A DNA stretch of 37,500 nt from Neocallimastix lanati (nom. inval.) (lineage: Eukaryota; Neocallimastigomycota; Neocallimastigomycetes; Neocallimastigales; Neocallimastigaceae). Within the stretch, counting starts at the first letter, position 1; each line of letters begins with the position of its first letter. The position numbers were made by a program, and so were the translations under genes. The notes beneath the pieces are model-generated. The model ran no database searches. It had not been told where the DNA came from and worked only from the letters and a program-made list of their open reading frames with translations. The stretch is from contig JACVTC010000163.1 in the NCBI GenBank assembly GCA_016946835.1, positions 270,001-307,500 on the forward strand, written 5' to 3'. Positions 12,157 through 21,224 of the stretch are shown piece after piece.

Positions 12157-12930
12157 ATGAAATTCAATTATTCCATTTTATTGTTATTATTAATTTCAAC
12201 TGGTACTTGGGCTCAAAACTATGTCCCAGACGTTGGTAATGAAATCCCTCAATTTGATAATGAATTATTTAACAAACTTATGCTAAAATATAGCAAAGAA
12301 ATTGAATCAGGTGATCCATTTAAGGAGGATCCATTTAATAAAGATCCGTATGAAAACTTGAATAATATTAATGAATTTAATATTAATAATGGAAAAAATA
12401 TAGAAGATAATTTAGATTTTCAAATCGATCAGGAAATAAATGATGAATTAGAACAATTCAATAATGAAATAAATGAAAATAACGTAAACTTAAACCCTTC
12501 CTTAGACAATGAAATTAATGATAATAACAATAATGAAAATAATGATAATAATAATGAAATTATAAGTCAAGCAGATAATATTGAAGATAATGAAGTCATT
12601 GAACAAGAAATGGAACCAAAATACTTAGAAGAAGAAATACAAAATGAACCTGAATTGAATGATGATTCTAATGCCAATGATGAACCTGAATTGAATGATG
12701 ATGATGATGAAGATGTTCCTGGTATAGATGAAAGTGCTAATACAAGATATACTGATTTCTTTAATGATTCTACAGTTGGTCAATATTTTAAAGAAATATA
12801 TGATAAAAAGAATGGAAAACAAAATGATGATGAAACTAAACCTACAACTAATCCTGAAGACATTAATGCAATTGAACCTGATATTGATTATCAACTTCCA
12901 AAATATTTCCATTTCCCAATTGATTATTAA
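12157..12930 (+). CDS. Secreted acidic Asn/Glu/Asp-rich protein of unknown function
   Basis: This intronless gene encodes 257 residues. Residues 1-19 form a signal peptide (hydrophobic Leu run, then TGTWA before the cut), so the product should enter the secretory pathway. The mature protein is strongly acidic and low in complexity: DPF repeats near residues 52-62, an Asn/Glu-rich middle, a repeated EPELNDD motif (about 165-185) and a poly-Asp stretch. It has no Cys cluster, transmembrane segment or GPI tail. The C-terminus is a more ordered aromatic motif, YQLPKYFHFPIDY. The coding sequence is flanked by an exact in-register repeat of its own 3' end. I recognise no family. It sits between beta-helix genes on the same strand, but each gene has kilobases of spacer, so co-function is only a guess. 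Confidence 0.75.
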   Translation: MKFNYSILLLLLISTGTWAQNYVPDVGNEIPQFDNELFNKLMLKYSKEIESGDPFKEDPFNKDPYENLNNINEFNINNGKNIEDNLDFQIDQEINDELEQFNNEINENNVNLNPSLDNEINDNNNNENNDNNNEIISQADNIEDNEVIEQEMEPKYLEEEIQNEPELNDDSNANDEPELNDDDDEDVPGIDESANTRYTDFFNDSTVGQYFKEIYDKKNGKQNDDETKPTTNPEDINAIEPDIDYQLPKYFHFPIDY

Positions 12931-13006
12931 TTAAAAAAAAATAATATTGATTATCAACTTCCAAAATATTTCCATTTCCCAATTGACTATTAATTAAAAA
13001 AAAATA
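12881..13006 (+). repeat. 63-bp tandem duplication spanning the 3' end and stop of the acidic protein gene
   Basis: Copy one (12881-12943) encodes the last 16 residues, the stop codon and 13 bases beyond. Copy two (12944-13006) follows directly and differs at one base (GAT to GAC, 12923 versus 12986), which would be synonymous. Because 63 is a multiple of three, the second copy stays in frame behind the stop. Confidence 0.95.
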
Positions 13007-13425
13007 ATTTTATTTATTATTTATTCTTTTTTTTTTTTTGGAAAAATAATATATAAAAATATTTTTAAAATTAAAATTTTTTAATTTCTTTAAAAAAAAA
13101 TAGTATTATTATCTTTTTTTTTTTTTTTTTTTATTTTTTTATTTTATATTATTATTATCATTCTATTAATTATTTGACTGTATTATCGACTTTTTAATTA
13201 TTTTTTATTAAAATTTTATTAGACTCTTTATTATTATTCAAATTATAATTTTTAAAAATAATTATAATTATCTTAAATGACTTTAATACTATTTTTATAT
13301 TTTAATTTTTTGAAAATCAAACATGTAATAATTTTATTTTTTATATATTGAAATACGTTAATATTTCAAATAATAATAAATAAATTATATATTATGATAT
13401 AATTATAAAATTTAATAAAATATTA

Positions 13426-13465
<40 letters not shown>

Positions 13466-13959
13466 TGTATATTTTACTTTTTTTCTTTTATCATTTTATA
13501 TTAGTATGATCTTGATTGAAATAAGATACGATTAAATTATTTAAAATTTATTAAATTCTACAATTTTTTTATTCATGTTAAAATTATATATATTATATAT
13601 TTATATTTATATATATAAAATAAAATTTTTTAAAAAAAAAATATATATATATATATATATTAAAAATCTTTTAAGTTATATCTAATTTTAATTATTACTT
13701 AATTTTAATAAGTAATGAATTTAATTTTTTATTTTTTTTTTTTTTTTTTTTAAACCTTTTTTTTTGTTTTTGTTTTTATTTTTAGTATAATATTTTTTTT
13801 ATAACGAAATTATAATTATAACCTTTAAAAAGAATATTTTTATTAGTTTAAAATATAATTTTCCAAAAAAAAAATATTTACTTTATTTATATAAATTTTA
13901 TAATTTTTTTTTTTTTTTATTATTTTTCAATTTATTTTATCTTTTTTTTTTTTAAAGAG

Positions 13960-14270
13960 AATGCGATGTTTTTGTATAAGAACCAAATTATTTCTAGTAA
14001 TTATTCGAAAAAATGTCATTCTTGGTGCGATCTGCGGCTCCCTTTACAGAAATTATGCCAAGGACATAGGTACTCGAAAAGGGTTACTATTCCTAATGTA
14101 TAAATGAAAATTAACCAAGGAGCGTCAACGCTGAAAATGCATTTAAGACAAGCTAATAGGGCCCAATGCCTCATCTGAAGAAGAAGACCATCAATTTCTT
14201 CCAGATAGTCAATTCAAACCCTAATCCATAAGAAAATGAGATTTCATTGCATAGGAACTTTTTTTTTTTT
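13960..14270. pseudogene. GC-richer island with decayed open frames
   Basis: About 300 bp of near-balanced composition lie in an AT desert. On the + strand a frame from 13971 reads about 48 codons, including VILGAICGSLYRNYAKDIG, to a stop. The same frame then resumes after three further stops with a coding-like stretch ending near 14220 (KLIGPNASSEEEDHQF). On the - strand another frame stays open for about 65 codons, including LLQMRHWALLACLKCIF. I cannot name the source. The composition and interrupted frame suggest a dead gene or transposon fragment rather than a functional gene; no RNA gene fold was recognised. Confidence 0.35.
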
Positions 14271-14427
14271 TTTTTCAGAATTTATTTGTTCTCTTTATTT
14301 TTGAATATATATATTTTTTTTATTTCACATTATTACTATTCCAAATATTATTCTTAAAATAATTGAACAAATAATATATATTTATTTTTATTTCACTTAT
14401 TCTCTTTATAATTTTATTTTACCAACT

Positions 14428-14533
14428 ACAATAGCTACAAAATGCGACACAATAACACATTATGCTATTTCATTGAAATACCTACATTGTAATAGGGTTA
14501 AAAATTTTTTTAGAAGTATTTTGTAGCCATTGT
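14428..14533. repeat. Imperfect inverted repeat, possible small MITE-like element
   Basis: The left arm ACAATAGCTACAAAAT (14428-14443) is the reverse complement of the right arm ATTTTGTAGCCATTGT (14518-14533) at 15 of 16 positions. Similarity extends weakly outward to about 24 bp. The interior is about 75 bp and non-coding. No clear target-site duplication is visible. Confidence 0.45.
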
Positions 14534-15395
14534 ATTTAGTATCAATTTTAGGATCTAATTATTATCAAAAGCAATAATTGTAAAATATATTAACAGCAGG
14601 ACCAAAATACATATTAAAAATATAGGATTAAAAATAACTTTATTGCCTATATATGTTTTTTCAATACCATATTTTCAATATATTTTTTAACACTAAAATT
14701 TATTTGATTTATATGTTTTATTATTTCTATTTTCTATTCGAACTAATTATATTTTCAATATAAAATATATATATATATATATATATTTTTTTTTTTTTCC
14801 ATTAATAACTATTAACTGCTTTTAAGAATTTTTTTAAAAGAAATAATTTAAATAATTAATAAATATATAATAAACGAAATGTCATAAAAGATAAATTGAT
14901 AATCATATACTTCAATAAAAAATCAATAAAACTAAAATATAAATAGATTGATTGGTCTTATGCTTAATTTTCAATAGGTGGTGTAAACTTTTTTTTTTTT
15001 TTTTTATTTTAAAATTTTTTTTAGCCCAGTTGTTACTTTTAATAGTTGATTTTTTTATGATGTTTTTTAATGATATTAAAAATATATCGATATATATATA
15101 TATATTATTATTTAAAAAAAAAAAATTGACTATAATAATTATGCAAATCAAATTAATTGTATTAGTATTAATATTATAGAAAATATATGTCTATATATAA
15201 TAAAATAAAAGATGATTAATTTGCTTTTTTAATATAACTAATAAATATTATTTAGTTCATATATTTCATGATGGTAATTATTATTTTGTGACAGTTTTAA
15301 TTATATTTTCAAATATTTTTAAATAAAAACTTATAAAATATCATCTTTATTAATTTATATTAATATATATTTGTATATTAATTCTTTGGATTTTA

Positions 15396-15430
<35 letters not shown>

Positions 15431-16063
15431 CATTTTAATTTATTTTTTCTTGGTTTCAAATTTATTCTTAACTTATTTTCGTATTATAATATATTAATTA
15501 TTATATAACACGAGGGAAATTTTTCTTCTTCATTTCATAAAATATCTTTGTATTAATATTTTACTATTTTTAAATATTACTAACATATTATTAATTTTAA
15601 TTTTAACCATATTTTAATGAAAAATAAATAAATAAATAATTTAATAAATAAATATAATAAATAATTTAATTATATATATATATATTTGATATTTGATATG
15701 ATCCAAATATTTTTATAATTCTTTTCTCTTATTATTATAATAATTTATATAATATTATTAATTTAATTGAATGATATATTATTCTTTTAATAGAAAAATA
15801 AAATTATAAAAAAAAAAAAAAAAGGAAAAAAAAAATATTGAAAATAAAATATAAAAAGATTAATTATGGTATAATATATTATTATATATTATAAAAAAAA
15901 AAAATTCAGATAAATTTCATATAGAATATTTGGTTTATATATAGATTTATGATTTTATTATTTGAAATGAAATAATAAAGTGCTTGTTTAAGAATACTCG
16001 TTCCAAGATATTCTGCATCTATATTTTTTTCTTTTTTATAATATTATTAATAAATTGCATTAT

Positions 16064-16306
16064 AAATAAATAAATAATTAATAATAAATAATAAATAATA
16101 AATAATAAATAATAAAAAGAGTATTTATTAGTAAATAATAAATAAAAAAAAAAAAGAATTAAAAGAGTATTTATTAATAAATAATAAATAATAAATAATA
16201 AAAAGAGTATTTATTAATAAATAATAAATAATAAATAATAAAAAGAATATTTATTAATAAATAATAAATAATAAAAAGAGTATTTATTAATAAATAATAA
16301 AAAAAA
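16064..16306. repeat. Minisatellite, about 40-bp unit, around five copies
   Basis: The unit is roughly AAAAAGAGTATTTATTAATA followed by several AATAAATAAT-like repeats. Copies vary in the number of trimers, and one carries GAATAT in place of GAGTAT. The array lies about 0.7 kb upstream of the beta-helix gene at 17025. Confidence 0.85.
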
Positions 16307-17024
16307 AATTAATATTTATTTTTATATGTTTCATTTAATAATTAATGAATAAAAGAAATAATTTATAAATAATAATTATAATAATAATAATAATAAATTC
16401 TTTCCTCATTTATATAATCTATTTATATTACAACTAATTTTTTATATTAAAATGCTAAGAATTTAATTTATTTTAATATATAGTAAATATATTACTATGT
16501 ATTTAATATATATAAAATTAAATTATTAGGCAATACTAAATTTTTAATTAAATAAAATGTTAAAAAAAAAAATAATAAAATAAAATAAAAATGTTAATAT
16601 ATAAATATATATTATATATATTTTATATTTCTTTAATGACATTAGATTTATTATTAGAATTAAAAATTAAAAAAACTTTATAATTATAATCTTGTTAATA
16701 ATAATGTTAATTATAATTTTGTCCCTCATTGTCATATTAATTATTATTAATTATTTATTTTCAACTTTAAAAATTACCAAGTATAAATAAAAGTTAAAAA
16801 ATATATAAAAGTACTTAAATTTCTTTAAAAAAAATTTTTTTTTTTTTTTTATTTCATTTTAATTGTAGAAAAAAAATTCCAAATTTATATTAAAAAAAAA
16901 GAAAAAAAAAATTATACTCTAAATATTATCAATTATACATATTTTTTAAATATTATTTATATATTGAAATTTACAAATAAAATATAATATATAATATAAA
17001 TTACAAATTATATAAAATTAAAAA

Positions 17025-18740
17025 ATGAAATTATTTAGTTTTATCACATTACTAATAGCGTATTTATTAACAATATCTGTAGTTACTTCGGAAGAAGTAA
17101 CATTAACTGCTGGTCCTGTGACATGTGATTATAAAAATAAAGATACAAGTGATGATTATTCATCACCTAATGCAACTATAAAATGTAGCGATTCAACTTG
17201 TACTGTGAGTGGTTCTGGTGCAACCGCTTCTGACGGTCTTCTAAATATTAATGCTGCGGGTACTTATGTTATTCAAGGTTCTTTAAATGGTCAAGTTAAA
17301 ATTGAAGTGACAAAGGAAGATTTTGTTCATCTTGTATTAAATGGTGTCATCATTACAAGTAATGATGGCCCTGCAATTTATGGTGTTACCGCTGATAAAA
17401 TTACTATGACTCTTGTGGGTGATAATACTCTTACCGATTCTAGTAATTATACTAATCTTGTTGATGAAGAACCAGATGCTTGTCTTTTCACTGATAGTGA
17501 TTTATCCATTAATGGTACTGGTTCTTTAAGTGTTACTGGAAAATATGGTGATGCTATTCGGTGTAAAAAGGATTTAAAAATTGTAAGTGGAAATATTAGG
17601 GTTCCTAGTGCAGTTCAGAGAGGTATTAAAGCTAAAAATTCAATATGTATTAAAGATGGTACGATTGATATTAATTCAACGAATACTGCTATTAAAGTAA
17701 CAAAAGATGATGATGCAGGAAAAGGATATATAGTTATTGATGGAGGAAATGTTGCAATTTCTACTGAAAAAGATGGAATTCATGCTGAAACGCATCTTAC
17801 TATTCGTGGTGGATATGTTGATGTTAAAAAATGTGCAGAAGGTATTGAAGGACAAATGATTGATATTATAGGAGGTGAAGTTCATGTTTTAGCAAGTGAT
17901 GATGGAATAAATGCTTCAAAAATCTCAACCACTGATACTAATAATACTACTTCTAATATGAAAAGAAATCCAGAAGGAAAACCAGGAGGAAATTCAGGAG
18001 GAAATCCAGGAGGAAACCCAGGAGGAAATCCAGGAGACAATCAACAATCTACTGGAACAGATGGAAGTGTCTATATTAATATTGTTGGAGGTAAAACTTA
18101 TGTGACTGTCTCTGGTAATGATGCTGATGGAATTGATTCTAATGGAGTTCTTTATATTGGAGGAAACGCAGAAGTTTATACTAGTATTGAAGAAGGAGAT
18201 GTTTATGGTAACATGGCAGCGTTAGATGCTGAAGGTACTAATGCTATTGTTGAAGGTGCTACAGTCGTCGTTACTGCTTCTAATTCAGGTGGTGGTGGTA
18301 AAATGGGAGGTAGAAACAAACGTCAAGGACCACAAGGAGATCATGGAAATATGGGTGGAATGAATGGAATGGGAGGAATGGGAGAAACCGGATCTATCTA
18401 TCAACCCTACATTCAAATTTCTGTTAATAGTCAAACAGCAAATACAAAAATTGAAGTAAAAGATAGCAGTAACAATGTTATTGGTACATTTACACCGGAT
18501 GTTTCATATTCTACAGTTCTTTTCACATCACCATCTATGAAAGCAGGAGAATCGTATACAGTAGTTACAGGAAATGATTCTGTCGTTGTCTCTGCTACCG
18601 AAGCAGCTACTGGATCAGTTAATGCACCATCCGTTACTTCACCAGATCAAGTACTTGAAAGTTCTTCTGATGGATTCAAAGTTCAACCAAAATTAACTGC
18701 ATTCTTAATCTTAATCCTTTCATTTATTCTTCTTAATTAA
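17025..18740 (+). CDS. GPI-anchored Cthe_2159-family carbohydrate-binding beta-helix protein, copy A
   Basis: This intronless gene encodes 571 residues. It has a signal peptide (1-22, ending VVTS before EE), then the Cthe_2159-type beta-helix (about 30-300 and 345-420) with DGIHAE (250-255), DGINAS (293-298) and DGIDSNG (368-374). A PGGN-repeat linker (318-338) interrupts the helix. A Gly/Met-rich segment (422-455) with a dibasic K432-R433 precedes the conserved small C-terminal beta domain (458-525). Residues 546-571 look like a GPI signal: small residues (ESSSDG), a spacer, then a hydrophobic end (AFLILILSFILL). Cysteines occur at 34, 54, 59, 153, 180, 208 and 270. Bacterial relatives bind pectic polysaccharide; here the protein should sit on the fungal surface and help hold the cell to plant fibre (inference). 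It is nearly identical to the gene at 21225 and related to that at 5186. Confidence 0.93.
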   Translation: MKLFSFITLLIAYLLTISVVTSEEVTLTAGPVTCDYKNKDTSDDYSSPNATIKCSDSTCTVSGSGATASDGLLNINAAGTYVIQGSLNGQVKIEVTKEDFVHLVLNGVIITSNDGPAIYGVTADKITMTLVGDNTLTDSSNYTNLVDEEPDACLFTDSDLSINGTGSLSVTGKYGDAIRCKKDLKIVSGNIRVPSAVQRGIKAKNSICIKDGTIDINSTNTAIKVTKDDDAGKGYIVIDGGNVAISTEKDGIHAETHLTIRGGYVDVKKCAEGIEGQMIDIIGGEVHVLASDDGINASKISTTDTNNTTSNMKRNPEGKPGGNSGGNPGGNPGGNPGDNQQSTGTDGSVYINIVGGKTYVTVSGNDADGIDSNGVLYIGGNAEVYTSIEEGDVYGNMAALDAEGTNAIVEGATVVVTASNSGGGGKMGGRNKRQGPQGDHGNMGGMNGMGGMGETGSIYQPYIQISVNSQTANTKIEVKDSSNNVIGTFTPDVSYSTVLFTSPSMKAGESYTVVTGNDSVVVSATEAATGSVNAPSVTSPDQVLESSSDGFKVQPKLTAFLILILSFILLN

Positions 18741-18768
18741 GAAAGAAAAAATATATAAAAATAAATTA

Positions 18769-18969
18769 TGAAATCACAACATATATGTTAATACATGAAA
18801 TCACAAAGAATATAATAATATATGAAATCACAAAGTATATATTAATATATTTTAAATCACAAAATATTTATTAATATATATGAAATTACAAAATATTTAT
18901 TAATATATTTTAAATCACAAAATATTTATTAATATATATGAAATTACAAAATATTTATAAATATATTTT
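18769..18969. repeat. Minisatellite, 27-30 bp unit, seven copies, directly 3' of a beta-helix gene
   Basis: Units have the form TGAAATCACAAAATATTTAT followed by TAATATAT. The last four copies form two near-perfect 58-bp dimers alternating TAAATCAC and GAAATTAC starts. The array begins 28 bp after the stop codon, so it probably falls within the 3' UTR. Confidence 0.88.
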
Positions 18970-20938
18970 AACTTTATTATAACTATCAATTAAGATATAA
19001 ATACTATTTTCTGAGTTTTTTTTTTTTTTTTTTTTACTTATATTAATGTGATATTTTGTTCGCATTTTGTGAACATTTAGTATAATAAAATTATAAATAG
19101 AATAAGTAAAAAAAAAAAAAAAAAAAAAAAAAGGAATTTGGAATTATAACAACTCTAAATTAAATATTGTATATAAAGATAAAAAATTTTTATTATTAAA
19201 AATTTCTATTATTTTTAAAATTATATTTCTTAATTCATATTTATATTAATACCAAAATTATACCAAATATTTTATTAATAAACAATATATAATTTAAAAA
19301 AAAAAAAAAAAAAAAAAATAAAAAATAATAAAAAAAAATAAAAAAAAATAAAAATCTATCTTTATTTTATAATATTTTAATTTTATAAAATTATAATTTG
19401 ATTTACATTTTCCATATTTTATTATTTTCTTTTTAAATTATCAATATGATGATCAATTTAAAATAATAGATATATAATTTTAGATTGAAATATGATAAAA
19501 TAAATAATAATAAAAAAAAAAAAATAAAAAATAAAAAAAAAATTCTATCATATAAAAATAATACCATTATAACTAAACTTTTTAGCAATAATTGGTTAAT
19601 AAAACGTATAATTGATCCGTCTTATATATATTAAATAATATTATATCCTTTATTATTGTTTTATTTTTCTATATCTAAAAGATATATTGATTGTTATTAT
19701 TATTATTATTATTATTATTTTTTAAAAAAATATATACTTTTTTTAATATTTTTAAAAAGTTATGTCAATATATAAGTAACATAAATTTAAGTTTTTAATT
19801 TAATTTTATATATTATGATATATATAATTGTTGTATAAATCAATATTCTTTTATTTAATAAAAATGGGACATTCACAAAAACAATTTGATATAAAATGAC
19901 CATAAAAACTTTAATTATTAATAAAATTTATTTATGTATAATTACATAAAAATAAATTAATAAATCAATTGAAACTACATGTTATGTTGAAATAATTTAT
20001 AAATTTCTTTTTTATTATTTTTATATTATTATTTAATATTGTTGATATTTTATTTTATTATATTTTTAATAATATTTATTTAAATAATTATTATTTTATA
20101 TTATTATTTTATATTTTATATACTTTATTCTTTTAATATTATTTTAATCTTTTTTTTTTTTTTATTTTTATACTTTTATATGAAAATACTTTAAGTACTT
20201 AATATTTATTATAAAAATAATTAATTCAATAGTTTATAGTGAATTATGAATATAATAATAATAATAATTTTTTATAATTATTCTTTACAATGTTTTTATG
20301 CCAAATATATTTACTAATTTCTTTTTATATTTTCAATTTAACAATAATTAAATACATGTATTCAATAAATTATAATTTACTTTTTTATATAATAAATAAT
20401 TAAAATTTATAACTAAATAAATCATAAATAAAAACTTCCCCCAACAAAAGATAATTCGAATCAATAAGAGTTATTTATTAAATTCATTATATTTTATTTT
20501 TAAATTTTATATATCAAAATATATTCATATTGGTAAAAATACATATTTTTATTATTAATTATATAATATATAGTATATAATAGATACATAATATTTATCA
20601 TATATATTTTTTCCTTTTTTAAATATTTAATTGATTTTTATATAATTTATATAATATTCTAATATTTACTTTTCTTTATTTTTTATTTTATTTTATTTTA
20701 TTTTATTTTATTTCATTTTTTATTTTTTATTTTTTTTTTTTTTTTTTATATTATTTTATTAATGACTAATTATAAAATATATTTATTATTTAATAAAGTT
20801 TAAAATCTTTTTTAATATTTGTAATTTGAACATTTATGATAATATAAAATTAAAAAAATTTTAAATTGGAAATTGTTTCCATTTAAACATTAATTTTAAT
20901 ATAATATATGAATACATAAAATTCGGACTTTAAATGAT

Positions 20939-20954
20939 ACACACACACACACAC
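20939..20954. repeat. (AC)8 dinucleotide microsatellite
   Basis: Eight AC units are followed by a TA dinucleotide tract, about 270 bp upstream of the start codon at 21225. Confidence 0.9.
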
Positions 20955-21224
20955 TTATATATATATATATATATAAATTTTTTTACATAATATTTTCAAA
21001 TTAAAATAAACATTTTTTTTTTTTTTATTTTTATATTTTTAATTTTTTTTTTTCTTTTTCATATCCAATTTATACATAATTAGTAAATTTGATTAAAAAA
21101 TTATTATTTTAATTCTTTTTTTTTTTTTTTATTTTAATAAAAAAAATTTAATATTAAAATATAAGAAAAATAAAGAAAAGAATTAATATATTTTTTTAAT
21201 AAAAGAATTAATTTTCAAATAAAC

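Larger units (their letters stand above)
13007..17024. other. AT-rich spacer with one GC-richer island and minisatellites
   Basis: No intact gene is supported over 4 kb. Apart from the island at 13960-14270, the inverted repeat at 14428-14533 and the array at 16064-16306, the DNA is A/T homopolymer and dinucleotide sequence. Overlapping open frames near 14912-15179 on both strands are hydrophobic low-complexity strings and look spurious. Confidence 0.75.
18741..21224. other. AT-rich spacer between the twin beta-helix genes
   Basis: This 2.5-kb stretch holds no gene I can support. It begins with the 28-30 bp minisatellite just after the upstream stop codon, continues with A/T homopolymers, and includes an (AC)8 tract near 20940. 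It shows no similarity to the sequence flanking the other twin gene, although the coding regions are almost identical. Confidence 0.8.

Noticed and set aside
13980-14120. GC-richer patch considered as a tRNA, 5S or spliceosomal RNA gene
   Set aside because: No B-box-like GGTTCGAATCC, no cloverleaf and no match to U1, U2, U6 or 5S sequences I know.
14912-15179. Overlapping frames on both strands
   Set aside because: Both are hydrophobic or poly-Lys low-complexity strings crossing homopolymers; neither has a convincing start context or domain.
17676-17885. Antisense frame of 69 codons, repeated identically at 21876-22085
   Set aside because: Its conservation is explained by the near-identical sense genes.
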